Shown here: piece by piece, positions 1 to 8,837 of the stretch | Numbering within the stretch: the stretch's first letter is position 1 | Layout: each line of letters starts with the position of its first letter | NCBI GenBank assembly: GCA_025454955.1 | Contig: JALONL010000009.1 | Span: forward strand, 1-64,000 | Origin: Bacteroidia bacterium | Lineage (GTDB): Bacteria > Bacteroidota > Bacteroidia > Palsa-965 | Length of the DNA stretch: 64,000 nucleotides | Direction of reading: 5' to 3' | Program-made: the position numbers and the translations under genes | Notes under the pieces: model-generated | Databases searched by the model: none | Told to the model about the DNA's origin: nothing | Seen by the model: the letters and a program-made list of their open reading frames with translations, nothing else

Positions 1-1
1 A

Positions 2-1573
2 GCCAGCGTGGCGTTGCAAATGGTAGGCATCAGCTACCAGAACATCCGCAAGCACTTAGTAAAAATCATCCCTGAGCCGGTGGTGGAAGGCATGGAAAAG
101 GGCTTTGAAATTGTAAAAGCCTTAATTACCGAAGGCCCCATGGCTGCGTGGGAACAGTTGCAGGAAATGGCGGGCGAGATGAAAGAGGCGTTTGTGGATG
201 CGGTGAAGAACTGGATTAAGGAAACGATTATTGTGAAGGCGATTGAGTTTATTGCCTCGCTTATTATTCCGGGGGCGGGTATTATCAAGGCCATCATCGG
301 TATCTACGATACTATTGTGTTCTTTATCCAGAAGGCGAAAGACATTGCGCAGATGGTGGGCAACTTCCTTGGCTCTATTGGGGAGATTGCGATGGGGAAT
401 ATTGGTGCGGCGGCGAATGCGTTGGAGAATGGACTAGCGACTGCGCTTACGTTGGTGATCTCGTTCCTTGCCAAACTTATTCATTTAGATGGCGTTACGG
501 CGAAGATCAGGGCGGCGTTGAATAAGATCAGGGGTAAGGTGGAGAATATGATGGCGAAGGTGGCCAAGTGGATTGCGGATAAGGCGAAGAAGTTGTGGGG
601 TGGGGTGAAGAAAACAGCAGGAGATATTAAGGATAAATTATTTTCATGGGCATTTGCCAAGAAAACATTTACTGCATCTGACGGTAAAAATCACAGTCTG
701 AATGTGGAAGAAGTGGGAGGCAAACCCAAACTCATTATGAGAAGCGATCCTCACCCGGTAATTGAGTTTTTGAATGCTTACGCCAATACTTATGGGGGAA
801 GATCAAAAATTCCACAAAACATACAAGGTGATTTCAATACAGCATATTCAATGGTTGATGCCAATGGCAGCATAACAAAGAAAATTGCCGCAATTGATAA
901 AGCTGAGGCTCCAAACTCAACATTCTCTGAGGCACAGAAAACCGCTTTAAGACGGGACTTGCTTGGCCTTAACACAGATTTGTCTAAGTTCTTGGAAAAA
1001 ATTGTTGGAACTCAAAGCAGTCTGGCCAAGGCGAGAGAAAGATATAAACTGGAGGGAACGACCGGAAAATACAACGGTATGATACGAAAATTAGTTGGAG
1101 ACGAATTAACACCTGATCATCAGCCACAGGGCTCTATTTTATCTTTAATTAAAGCAGACCCATATTCAGCTGTTTTTACTCATTTGCCAGGCATTGCTGC
1201 CAAATTTTATGACAATGGATATGCGATTATGCTATATAAAGATCGACATAGTAAAGGACGGACTTATGGAAGAAGTGTATCTGTATTTAATAGTCAATAT
1301 GAAAGCGGATTTAACAGCCAATCCACAGAAAAAAAGAAGAGAGAATACTTCATAACGGCACTTGAAAATGAGCGTAATGCAGATGCAGATGCAATGGCAG
1401 CTGTTTATAACACCCCAGAGTCATCCGATGCGGTTTGGGGGGACTTAAAACGTTTTACTACTACTGCTGCTGAAAAGACTCTATTGGTTTCTGAAATAAG
1501 AAAAAATGTGTTAGATGGTTTAAGAACCATTAAAGCTCAAAATTTCTTACATTTAAAAGCGTCAACAGATTAA
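2..1573 (+). CDS. Polymorphic toxin / DUF4157-type eCIS payload, 3' part (5' end outside window)
   Basis: The reading frame is open to the left edge, so the GTG at position 8 is not the true start and the N-terminal half is missing. Counting from that GTG, residues 1-220 are amphipathic, Ala/Lys/Ile-rich helices with hydrophobic stretches near 75-105 and 130-160. I recognise these as the helical trunk that follows the DUF4157 (eCIS core) domain in payload proteins of contractile injection and polymorphic toxin systems. Residues ~225-521 are a different, AT-rich module. It holds D370-H371-Q-P and H414 followed by G-R-T-Y-G, an arrangement like HNH/endonuclease-fold toxin tips; the nuclease call is inference. 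A probable immunity gene follows after 11 bp. Base composition changes sharply near 640, consistent with an exchanged C-terminal toxin cassette. Confidence 0.72.
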   Translation, partial: ASVALQMVGISYQNIRKHLVKIIPEPVVEGMEKGFEIVKALITEGPMAAWEQLQEMAGEMKEAFVDAVKNWIKETIIVKAIEFIASLIIPGAGIIKAIIGIYDTIVFFIQKAKDIAQMVGNFLGSIGEIAMGNIGAAANALENGLATALTLVISFLAKLIHLDGVTAKIRAALNKIRGKVENMMAKVAKWIADKAKKLWGGVKKTAGDIKDKLFSWAFAKKTFTASDGKNHSLNVEEVGGKPKLIMRSDPHPVIEFLNAYANTYGGRSKIPQNIQGDFNTAYSMVDANGSITKKIAAIDKAEAPNSTFSEAQKTALRRDLLGLNTDLSKFLEKIVGTQSSLAKARERYKLEGTTGKYNGMIRKLVGDELTPDHQPQGSILSLIKADPYSAVFTHLPGIAAKFYDNGYAIMLYKDRHSKGRTYGRSVSVFNSQYESGFNSQSTEKKKREYFITALENERNADADAMAAVYNTPESSDAVWGDLKRFTTTAAEKTLLVSEIRKNVLDGLRTIKAQNFLHLKASTD

Positions 1574-1584
1574 AAAATAATACA

Positions 1585-2175
1585 ATGAATAAAATACCAA
1601 CACAAATACAACCCTTATTTGAATTCTCAAAAAAAAATAACCTTTCTTGTATTGAGCTTCGTTTTATTTCTGACGAAAATGACCGAACGAGCCTGTTAGA
1701 ACATTTTGGGATATCAAATATTAATAAAGAAGAATTTGTTGTTTGGGGAGAATTACAATCCGACAACATTGTCTTGAGTTGGTGTAAAGAAGGGATTGAA
1801 CTTGACAATGCACCAATAGCTTTTATCGATAACGAATGTGCGCCGGTATCTGTAGTTGCATCAAATCCAGATGACTTTTTAAAATTACTTCCACTAAATT
1901 TGCGAAGCATAGCATTAATTACAAGTAATATTAATTCATTTCTAAGCAATTCAGAGAAAATGAAATGGGCTGAAAATGAATATAGTTTAGATTATATAAA
2001 GGAAACTATTGAATATTATTCAGACACAGATATTGATTATGAGATTTTTTTGGAGTGGTATAATAATAATATTAAACTTAGTCAGAAAGAGTCACCTTAT
2101 AATATTATAAACAAAGCTATAGTTGCCTTTCCAGATTTTCACGACAGAATACGTCAGGCAGGTTTGCCATTTTAA
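1585..2175 (+). CDS. Probable SUKH-like (SMI1/KNR4) immunity protein
   Basis: This 196-aa acidic, cytoplasmic protein has no signal peptide or membrane helix. It starts 11 bp after the toxin gene on the same strand, the usual arrangement of a polymorphic toxin and its immunity gene. The middle part (a W-G-E strand near 54, then a run ending P-I-A-F-I-D-N-E-C and V-V-A-S-N-P-D-D-F-L near 77-100) resembles the SMI1/KNR4 (SUKH) immunity fold, in which such strands precede a helix ending in LL. It would bind and neutralise the toxin domain encoded upstream. The gene is much more AT-rich than the sequence on either side, as is the toxin tip, suggesting the two arrived together. The family name is an inference from pattern; the immunity role rests mainly on position. 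Confidence 0.6.
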   Translation: MNKIPTQIQPLFEFSKKNNLSCIELRFISDENDRTSLLEHFGISNINKEEFVVWGELQSDNIVLSWCKEGIELDNAPIAFIDNECAPVSVVASNPDDFLKLLPLNLRSIALITSNINSFLSNSEKMKWAENEYSLDYIKETIEYYSDTDIDYEIFLEWYNNNIKLSQKESPYNIINKAIVAFPDFHDRIRQAGLPF

Positions 2176-2479
2176 ATTTCAACTCAAAGACAAACAAACC
2201 GCCGCCATCAAAGCCATCGACCAGAAAATCGAAAAGATGAAAGAGTCGATGTTAGGCGCGCTGGCCAAGATCGGCAAGCTGCTGCTCGAAGCCGCCAAAA
2301 AATTCTTCACCTGGGCATTGCAAAAATTCGGCTACTCGCTCAGCGAAATCGAAGGCATCATCAACAAAGGCGCCGCCGTGCTGAAAGCCATTTTCACCAA
2401 GCCCCTCAAGTTCGTCAAAAACCTCTTCAATGCCGCCGATCAGGGCTTGAAGCCTTCCCCAAAGCAGCTACGCCGATAA
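2176..2479 (+). pseudogene. Orphan fragment of a DUF4157/eCIS-payload helical trunk
   Basis: About 100 codons (ending in TAA at 2477-2479) encode Lys/Ala-rich amphipathic helices containing L-L-L-E-A-A-K-K-F-F and K-F-V-K-N-L-F-N-A-A-D-Q-G-L. This is typical of DUF4157-type payload proteins, in the part that lies N-terminal to the trunk seen at the left edge. No independent start or signal is present. The frame is open through the end of the immunity gene (from 2123) only as a shadow, and the frame breaks near the end. GC content returns to the higher value seen before 640. I read it as debris left when a toxin/immunity cassette was exchanged, or as the stump of a second payload gene. Confidence 0.6.
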
Positions 2480-2583
2480 ATATGGAGAAGATTAATTTGA
2501 CTTGTTGATCTCAATCCTCAAACCATAAAAATCAATTAATTTTTTTAAACTACATTTGGAATATACATCACAATCCCCCACAC

Positions 2584-3183
2584 ATGAATACCAGAAATAC
2601 TACTTTAACTCTACTCATCCTCTTAGCCGGAATATTACTCTCCCCATCTGCTTTCTCGCAGCAAACGAGTGTGAAAAACGACACCACTAAAAAAGAGGAA
2701 AAACAAGGCCTGACATTTGAACTGAGTTTTGGAAGCTCGGTACTGTTTATTGCCGGCGATAAGCAGAATACAATCTTTCAGCAGGGGGGAGTTGTAGTAC
2801 CTACCAGTGCCCTTCTTTTCTTTGCCGAATTTCGCCCGCTGAAACGGATGCGTATTCCGGTGTTTTTTAATTTGCCCACCGAAACGAAACAGTTTCTTGT
2901 AAATGGGGTAATTGTCAATCAAAAAGCAAACATCACATTCGGAACCGGATTGGAGTTTAAAATTGCCCAGTTCAAAATTTCAGATCAAACACGCGTGGAT
3001 CTTGAAGTTGGGCCGCTGGCCAGTTGCATTGTGGGCAGTAACTGGAATTTCCGTTTTGCCCCTATTGCCACCGGACGTATGCGCATTGTGAAGAACGATA
3101 GTTTTGCAATGTATTTCGGTACAAGCTATTCTGTGGGAATAAATGTGTGGGGATTGATTTACGGAACGGGATATATTTTCTAA
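2584..3183 (+). CDS. Outer-membrane beta-barrel-like exported protein
   Basis: This 199-aa protein begins with a signal peptide (M-N-T-R-N then a leucine-rich core, cleavage expected after A-F-S-Q near residue 25), followed by a short polar linker rich in Thr and Lys. From residue ~42 to the end there are alternating hydrophobic/polar strands ending in aromatic residues (final Y-I-F), the pattern of a small outer-membrane barrel whose last residue is Phe. Family membership is not recognised. It is transcribed alone; a TACATTTG element at 2551-2558 resembles the Bacteroidota -7 box, but no good -33 box was seen. It converges on the T9SS protein gene, with a hairpin between them. Confidence 0.65.
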   Translation: MNTRNTTLTLLILLAGILLSPSAFSQQTSVKNDTTKKEEKQGLTFELSFGSSVLFIAGDKQNTIFQQGGVVVPTSALLFFAEFRPLKRMRIPVFFNLPTETKQFLVNGVIVNQKANITFGTGLEFKIAQFKISDQTRVDLEVGPLASCIVGSNWNFRFAPIATGRMRIVKNDSFAMYFGTSYSVGINVWGLIYGTGYIF

Positions 3184-3240
3184 TGTACCGTAATTCGGTT
3201 AAACGCAGGTGACTATTGCATCTCCGGTTACATAAACACC

Positions 3241-3273
3241 ACAAACCGCTGCCGGTTAACGACAGCGGTTTGT
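3241..3273. terminator. Bidirectional terminator-like hairpin
   Basis: A perfect 11-bp stem (ACAAACCGCTG / CAGCGGTTTGT) with an 11-nt loop lies between two convergent genes. It lacks a strong T-tract on either side, so it may act as a processing or stabilising hairpin instead. Confidence 0.55.
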
Positions 3274-3297
3274 AGTATCACGCAGTTGGAATATCTA

Positions 3298-5250
3298 TTA
3301 CTCTTTTACAAACGTCATCCGCTTTGTAGTGTTGCCGTTGCTCACTACCTCAATGAGATACATGCCGGGGGCAATGTCTTTGAGGTTGGCGGTGTAGGTA
3401 TTGCTGCCGTTGTTTTGCAGACGCATCAGTTCCTTGCCGTCGGCCGAAAGTAAACGTACTTCGCCGGTGATGCCTTCGGGGAGCACCACAAACAATTCGG
3501 TGGAGGCCGGGTTGGGGAAGAGTTTTACTTCCATATCCGAATTCTCTGTTTGTTCCTCATTGGTTTCTGCCAGCCGTTTGCCGCCTCCCGAACCAATGGT
3601 GATGGTTTGGCAGTAGCGCGATGCACAGGTGTCGGTTGTGTTTGTAGATGGATTCGGATAACAGGTATAGGCAATGAGGCAAACCGTATAAGTTCCGGCT
3701 GAGGCATACTGATGGCTTGGGTTATTGGCAGTGGATGTATTGCCGTCGCCAAAATCCCAGAGCCAGCCGCATACACTTGGTGTTGCCAACGACATATTTG
3801 TAAATGTGGCTCCGTTTGTGCCGCGCGGCGACCAGCTGAAGAACGGCGCTGCACCCGAGCATCCGCAAGCCTGTATGGTATCGCATACCTGAGTACAGCA
3901 CATTTCACCGCGCGGACTTTTGCCAATTACAGTTACGCAAACTACATAGCTTCCGTTTTGAGCATACAAATGCGTGGGGTTAGCCAGATTAGACGTATTA
4001 CCATCGCCAAACTCCCAGAACCAGCCCACAATGTTGGTAAGCGAACTGTTTGTTACCGCAAAGGAAACAGGATTGCAGCCGCTTGTGGTAATGGTGGGTT
4101 TGAGCAGGCAGGGACAATCGTAGGTCACATTAACCGTTTGTGTAACTGTGCCACCGCACCCGTTGGTTACTGTGAGTGTATATGTACCTGCATTTTGCGG
4201 ACCGGCCTGAGGAATTGAAAAACCCGCACCAATAGTGCTGAACCCATTTGGCCCCTGCCACGAATAAGTGATTCCGGGGCAGGTAAGCACCGGGCTTGCA
4301 AGCAGCGAAAGATTATCGCCGCAAATAATATTGGGATTACCGGTAATAGTAAATGGTGGCGGATTTACATCTATCAATCGCAAATAAACAAGATTATAAG
4401 GAGTGCAAACAGGACACTCGGGAGTGCCGTTGAATACTACGTTGGCCGAATAAATAGTAGGAACGCACGGAGTGGCAATAACTGTATTTCCTGTAGTTGT
4501 ATTTAAACCTGCTGCCGGACTCCAGGTTACCGTAGCCCCGGGCGGAACACCTGTAAGTGATAATGTGGTTGACTGGCACCAGGTAAGATTTTGTGATGTG
4601 GCTGAAATGGTAATTTCATTTTGCTGAACAACTCTCGAAACCACTACATCATCAATCTGGATTTCGTACTGTGGCGGTGCTGCTCCAAGTGTAGGATAAA
4701 ACCACAACTGAGTAAAGTTTTGATTGGGCGTAAATGGAATCGTTATCTGTGTCCATCCCAAAGTATTTATTTGTCTTGTATCAATTTGCTGCCGTGTCGG
4801 TGGATTTTGAATAGGTAAATTAACGGGTGTTTGCGTTAAACCGGTTGTGGCCTCAAGAGTAAATGAACCATTGGGAACAACCTGTTGACCCTGTGTGGTA
4901 GTATTTCTTACCCAGAAACAAATCTGATAACTTTGCCCCTGCTGGAAATTGTAACAGGTAAATATTCCCTCTCCTGTTCCACCGCTTGCCCACATCCACA
5001 ATGAAGCATCACCAGCTTGATTTGAACGTCCTCCAAAAATAGAAGGTGACCCGTGAGAAAAAAACCAGCCAGACACTGTTGTAGCAGGAGAGCTGTTCAA
5101 ATCGCCGGTTACAGGACTATTTGGTGTTAATGAACCGTTCACAATACAATTCGGCGGATTTGTACAACCCTGTCCAGACAAATTACCGTACGCGAGTAAC
5201 GACACAGCAGCAATCGCACACTGCATCATTGCAATGAAATTCCTTTTCAT
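3298..5250 (-). CDS. T9SS-exported PKD-domain protein
   Basis: This 650-aa secreted protein has a signal peptide at residues 1-27 (ending N-L-S-G-Q), then a jelly-roll-like, glycan-binding-type region (~30-210) with a W-F-F-S-H-G-S-P segment and a conserved I-D-D-V strand. One or two Ig-like segments (~215-375) follow, then two PKD domains (~395-455 and ~470-550), each with the hallmark W-x-F-G-D-G-N-T-S. The last ~75 residues (V-K-L-F-P-N-P-A-S ... G-M-Y-L-I-E-V ... V-K-E) are a type A T9SS C-terminal sorting domain, so the product is sent across the outer membrane and released or anchored on the surface. It is transcribed alone, with ~400 bp of gene-free sequence upstream. Confidence 0.9.
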   Translation of the reverse strand: MKRNFIAMMQCAIAAVSLLAYGNLSGQGCTNPPNCIVNGSLTPNSPVTGDLNSSPATTVSGWFFSHGSPSIFGGRSNQAGDASLWMWASGGTGEGIFTCYNFQQGQSYQICFWVRNTTTQGQQVVPNGSFTLEATTGLTQTPVNLPIQNPPTRQQIDTRQINTLGWTQITIPFTPNQNFTQLWFYPTLGAAPPQYEIQIDDVVVSRVVQQNEITISATSQNLTWCQSTTLSLTGVPPGATVTWSPAAGLNTTTGNTVIATPCVPTIYSANVVFNGTPECPVCTPYNLVYLRLIDVNPPPFTITGNPNIICGDNLSLLASPVLTCPGITYSWQGPNGFSTIGAGFSIPQAGPQNAGTYTLTVTNGCGGTVTQTVNVTYDCPCLLKPTITTSGCNPVSFAVTNSSLTNIVGWFWEFGDGNTSNLANPTHLYAQNGSYVVCVTVIGKSPRGEMCCTQVCDTIQACGCSGAAPFFSWSPRGTNGATFTNMSLATPSVCGWLWDFGDGNTSTANNPSHQYASAGTYTVCLIAYTCYPNPSTNTTDTCASRYCQTITIGSGGGKRLAETNEEQTENSDMEVKLFPNPASTELFVVLPEGITGEVRLLSADGKELMRLQNNGSNTYTANLKDIAPGMYLIEVVSNGNTTKRMTFVKE

Positions 5251-5660
5251 AGATTAAAATATTTAGTTGGAAAATAGTTGGAGGGAATGCGTTACAAATT
5301 TATTTCACCAAATAGCCTTTGTCCAGCATTTTGAATTTCAGAATAATCTACACGCTGATCTCAAAACTACTGCATTACCTGAAATGGCCTGCTATCAACA
5401 GATATGAATTGCAAAAACAGTTAATGTTAATTTTAGGAACTTATAAACAGACTCTCATAATACTGATAAATAATTACTTATAAATAATTCACAAGAATAG
5501 GCGCATGAAAAACGAATATAAACTATAAACTAACTTTCACTTACCCAAAAACGGTTTTCACTAATTACAAATCGCATTGGAAAAAAAGAGGCTAAAAATG
5601 AACATCCGGCTGTAGTCGTTTACAAACGAATAAGTGCGAACTTGCATCGGTAAAATTCCA
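5251..5660. other. Gene-free stretch upstream of the PKD protein
   Basis: About 410 bp of AT-rich sequence separates the start of the PKD-protein gene from the end of the pirin gene. I see no ORF with coding character, no RNA gene and no strong repeat. A TAAATTTG-like -7 element for the minus-strand gene is present near its start, but without a convincing partner box. Confidence 0.5.
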
Positions 5661-6377
5661 CTAAAACTCCATCGGCACATCCACCAGCAAAAGCTCGGTG
5701 CCTGCACTCACTTCAAACTCCACCGTAGCTGTGTCCCAAACGCCCACTGCATCGCGGCGCTCAAGCGCATGGCCGCCGGCTTTTACGCTGCCTTCGAGCA
5801 CAAATGCATACACGCCGTTGCCGGTTTTGCCCAATGTGTAAGGCACCACCGCAGCCTCCTCAAAACGCCCAATCGAAAACCAGGCATCCTGATTGATCCA
5901 CATGGCCTCATCGGCTTCGGCATTGGGCGATACCAGCGTTTTAAATTTGCCCGGCACCAGCTGCGAACGGAAATCGCGCTGATCGTAGCGTGGCGCAATG
6001 TTGTGTTCTTTGGGAAATACCCAAAGCTGCAACGTGTGTGCTTCTTCGGTGTGCGAGGCATTCATCTCTGAATGCTCAATGCCCGAACCGGCCGACATAA
6101 TCTGCACTTCGCCCTTGCTGATGATGCCCTGCCCGCCGGTAGAATCGGCATGTTTCAGTGCGCCCGACATGGGAATGGTGACAATTTCCATATTGTCGTG
6201 CGGATGGCGGCCAAAGCCCATAGACGGGGCAATGATATCGTCGTTAAGCACACGCAGCGCACCGAAATGCACTTTCTCGCGGTTTTGCCAGCTGCCGAAG
6301 CTAAAACTGAAACGCGCCTGAAGCCAGCCAAAATTGGCCTGCCCGCGCTCACCGGCTTTGTGTAATACTGTTTTCAT
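5661..6377 (-). CDS. Pirin family protein (bicupin)
   Basis: This 238-aa protein matches the bicupin pirin/YhhW family. The N-terminal cupin carries the metal-site signature: G-F-G-R-H-P-H-D-N-M-E near residues 54-64, then I-E-H-S-E-M-N near 100, giving the three His and one Glu expected to bind iron. The second cupin (from ~130) is degenerate, as usual. Pirins of this kind act as quercetinase-like dioxygenases or redox-sensitive regulators; the substrate here cannot be read from sequence. The gene lies 3 bp downstream of the YceI gene and probably shares its transcript and MarR control. Confidence 0.92.
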   Translation of the reverse strand: MKTVLHKAGERGQANFGWLQARFSFSFGSWQNREKVHFGALRVLNDDIIAPSMGFGRHPHDNMEIVTIPMSGALKHADSTGGQGIISKGEVQIMSAGSGIEHSEMNASHTEEAHTLQLWVFPKEHNIAPRYDQRDFRSQLVPGKFKTLVSPNAEADEAMWINQDAWFSIGRFEEAAVVPYTLGKTGNGVYAFVLEGSVKAGGHALERRDAVGVWDTATVEFEVSAGTELLLVDVPMEF

Positions 6378-6380
6378 GAG

Positions 6381-6932
6381 TTACTTCTTACGGTATGCCA
6401 GCACATCAATGCTCACCACTACTTTGTCGGCACCTTTTTTGCTCTTCTTCCCTACTCCGTAATCGCCCGCAAAAAGAGTGAATGAACCTTTAAAACGCGC
6501 ACTGTCGCCGGTTTCGGTGAATATAAACGGAATGCTTACCTCGCGCACTGTATCGCGCATGCTCAGTTTTCCTGTAGCTATGTAACCATTATCGCCGGGA
6601 ATAAAAGAACTTGCCGTGAAAGTAATTTTGGGATGCTTGTCGGCATCAAAATAATCGTTGCTCATTAAATGCTTGTCGCGCATATCAATTCCCGTGGTCA
6701 GTGTTTTCACGTCAACCGAAGCCGTAATGGAACTTTCATTGATGCTCATTGGATTGAAATTTATTGCCGCATCAAGCCCTTTCACACTGCCCGATGCCCC
6801 ACCGTCGGGCAAATCAAACGTAATTACAGCCTTGTCCATATCGGCAACCCATGGAGTGCTCATTTTTTTCCAGGCAAACACACCCGTGCTGAGTATCAGT
6901 GCCGCCACAATGCCAATTTTTATTGCTTTCAT
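6381..6932 (-). CDS. YceI family lipocalin-like protein
   Basis: This 183-aa exported protein starts at the ATG at 6932, which gives a proper signal peptide (M-K-A-I-K-I-G-I-V then a hydrophobic core). The frame is open further upstream, but those codons look non-coding. The mature part has the YceI pattern: an N-terminal strand with D-M-D-K-A, the S-I-T-A-S-V-D-V-K-T-L-T-T-G segment, M-R-D-K-H-L near the middle, and F-D-A-D-K-H-P-K-I-T-F. YceI proteins are periplasmic beta-barrels that bind isoprenoid-type lipids. It is sandwiched between marR and pirin genes, a set often seen together in Bacteroidota. Confidence 0.9.
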   Translation of the reverse strand: MKAIKIGIVAALILSTGVFAWKKMSTPWVADMDKAVITFDLPDGGASGSVKGLDAAINFNPMSINESSITASVDVKTLTTGIDMRDKHLMSNDYFDADKHPKITFTASSFIPGDNGYIATGKLSMRDTVREVSIPFIFTETGDSARFKGSFTLFAGDYGVGKKSKKGADKVVVSIDVLAYRKK

Positions 6933-7078
6933 GTTTTTGAGTTTTATCAGTAATGTGTTCGTGAAGATGAAGAATGAAGAGTATGACTTTAATGTATTTA
7001 GGTACAAATAATGTACTTACACCAATATGCCTTAAAATAAACGGTCAACAACCTGTTTTGTTCACCGTTTAAAATGAA

Positions 7079-7528
7079 TTACCCGCGCAGCTTATCAAGC
7101 AGCTCGCTCAGCTGATCGGCCTCGGCTTCGGTAAGGTTGATGGGATTGTTTACCATCATGTTTTGCAAATTGTCGAGCTCGGCCAGCAGGTCAAGCCCCT
7201 TTTGTGTGATGTGAATGTCAACCTGACGACGGTCTTTTTTACAGGTTTTGCGCACTGCCAGGCCCTTGTCGTGAAGTTTGTCCACCAAACGCGAAGCGTT
7301 TGAACTGCGGTCAATCATCCGCTCCTGAATGAGTCCCACCGAAGCAGGTTCAGGATTTTGTCCGCGCAAAATGCGCAGCACATTGTATTGTTGCTGGGTT
7401 ATACCATACGGCCGCAACTGGCGCGTCATGTGTACCGCCAGCCAGCCCGAAGTAAACATCAGATTTACCGCCACACGCTGGTAACTGTTCTGAAATTTCT
7501 TCTGCCTGATTTCTTCTTCAATCTTCAT
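7079..7528 (-). CDS. MarR family transcriptional regulator
   Basis: This 149-aa protein has the MarR layout: dimerisation helices at 10-45, a winged helix at ~45-115 containing Y-N-V-L-R-I-L-R, then R-S-S-N-A-S-R-L-V-D-K-L in the recognition helix, and the D-R-R-Q-V wing motif, followed by a C-terminal dimerisation helix. It heads a minus-strand cluster with YceI and pirin genes and is divergent from an SDR gene. A 26-bp near-perfect palindrome starts 19 bp upstream of its start codon and is the likely autoregulatory operator. The ligand is unknown; the neighbours suggest a response to electrophiles, quinones or other oxidants. Confidence 0.93.
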   Translation of the reverse strand: MKIEEEIRQKKFQNSYQRVAVNLMFTSGWLAVHMTRQLRPYGITQQQYNVLRILRGQNPEPASVGLIQERMIDRSSNASRLVDKLHDKGLAVRKTCKKDRRQVDIHITQKGLDLLAELDNLQNMMVNNPINLTEAEADQLSELLDKLRG

Positions 7529-7546
7529 AAAGACAAAGATCGGAAA

Positions 7547-7572
7547 AAATTATATGTATATACATTTAATTT
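7547..7572. promoter_or_regulatory. Operator-like palindrome upstream of marR
   Basis: A 26-bp inverted repeat with 12 of 13 base pairs matching is centred on ATGTATATACAT (7554-7565). The single mismatch is 7553/7566. Size, symmetry and AT-rich composition fit a MarR dimer site, and it lies in the divergent region where it could control both the marR cluster and the SDR gene. Confidence 0.7.
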
Positions 7573-7686
7573 CGTCCCTTCCCCCTATTTTTATGATAAA
7601 CAGCAGCTTAGAAATTATAAAGAGAGGTCGGGGAAGATGAAATAAAAGGGAACTTTACAGAAACCCATCCATACAAATATAAAAAA

Positions 7687-8394
7687 ATGCAGCTAAGTCA
7701 AGCAAAAGTATTGATCACCGGCGGCAACACCGGCTTAGGATATGCCACCGCCCGTCTTCTCAAACAAAAAGGAGCCACCGTAGTTATTGCAGGCCGCAAT
7801 GCCGAAACACTGGCACAGGCCGCCAGCGAACTGCAGGTACACAGCATACAGGCCGATGTAAGCAACGAAGCTGATGTGGCACGCATGGTAAATGAAGCCA
7901 CCGAAAAAATGGGAGGCATAAACGTACTCATCAACAATGCCGGTTTCGGTTATTTCAAATCGCTTACCGAAATGGACCGCGAAGGTTTTGAGCGCGTGTT
8001 TGCCACCAACGTAACCGGCGCCATGCTCACCGCCCGCGAATGTGCCCGGCATTTTGTGGCACAGCAGCACGGCAACATCATAAATATTGCCTCCACCGCC
8101 GGACGGGCCGGTTTTGCAATGGGCACAGCCTACGCCGCCAGCAAATTTGCCCTGGCCGGAATGTCGGAATGCTGGCGCGCCGAGCTTCGTCCGCACAATG
8201 TGCGCGTAATGCTCATCAACCCCAGCGAAGTGCAAACCGGATTTGTAGAAAACTCAGGCCGCGAGCCGCGTCCGTTTAATCCTACAAAACTCCAGGCCGA
8301 TGATATTGCGCACACCATTTGCGCACTGCTTGAACTCGACGACAGGGCTTTTGTAACCGAGGCTACGGTGTGGGCTACCAATCCTAAAAATTAA
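7687..8394 (+). CDS. SDR family NAD(P)-dependent oxidoreductase
   Basis: This 235-aa classical short-chain dehydrogenase/reductase has the nucleotide-binding T-G-G-N-T-G-L-G at 11-18, N-N-A-G at 83-86, and the catalytic triad S136, Y149 and K153 (Y-A-A-S-K). It resembles FabG-like 3-ketoacyl reductases in length, but the substrate cannot be deduced. It is divergent from the marR cluster, with the palindromic operator between them, so it may belong to the same regulon. The repeat nest begins directly after its stop codon. Confidence 0.93.
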   Translation: MQLSQAKVLITGGNTGLGYATARLLKQKGATVVIAGRNAETLAQAASELQVHSIQADVSNEADVARMVNEATEKMGGINVLINNAGFGYFKSLTEMDREGFERVFATNVTGAMLTARECARHFVAQQHGNIINIASTAGRAGFAMGTAYAASKFALAGMSECWRAELRPHNVRVMLINPSEVQTGFVENSGREPRPFNPTKLQADDIAHTICALLELDDRAFVTEATVWATNPKN

Positions 8395-8498
8395 ATTGTG
8401 CTCCCCGGGCCTTCGACGGGCTCAGGCGCCGGGGCATACTACTTAAACATCTCCGGTGCCTTCGACAGGCTCAGGTGCCGGAGATGCATTCCTACTTA

Positions 8499-8548
8499 TC
8501 ATTGATCGCATTTGCTCAAAATATTTTCATCAGAAAATTAAACTCACA
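8499..8548 (+). repeat. 50-bp direct repeat, copy 1
   Basis: First of three essentially identical copies of an AT-rich 50-bp block beginning TCATTGATCGCATTTGCTC and ending AAACTCACA. It is followed by the GC-rich palindromic units. Confidence 0.9.
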
Positions 8549-8657
8549 TGCCGAAGGCTGAGCCTGTCAAAGCCTGTAGAAGCTGTCGAAGCCCTCAAAG
8601 CCCGAGTGCTTCCCGGTGCCTGAGCCTGTCGAAGGCACCGGGAAACATTGCAACCAA

Positions 8658-8707
8658 TCATTGATCGCATTTGCTCAAAATATTTTCATCAGAAAATTAA
8701 ACTCACA
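8658..8707 (+). repeat. 50-bp direct repeat, copy 2
   Basis: Second copy, 159 bp after the first. Together with its flanks (GGGAAACATTGCAACCAA before, CCCCGAAGGCTGAG after) it forms a longer unit shared with copy 3. Confidence 0.9.
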
Positions 8708-8787
8708 CCCCGAAGGCTGAGCCAGTCAAAGCCTGAGTGCTTCCCGGTGCCTGAGCCTGTCGAAGGCCCGGGAAACATTGCAACCAA

Positions 8788-8837
8788 TCATTGATCGCAT
8801 TTGCTCAAAATATTTTCATCAGAAAATTAAACTCACA
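8788..8837 (+). repeat. 50-bp direct repeat, copy 3
   Basis: Third copy, exactly 130 bp after the second. Flanks on both sides match copy 2, so copies 2 and 3 are a recent tandem duplication of a ~130-bp unit. Confidence 0.9.

Noticed and set aside
2123..2175. Start of the trunk-fragment ORF inside the immunity gene
   Set aside because: Those first codons are an out-of-frame shadow of the immunity gene; recognisable trunk sequence begins only after its stop.
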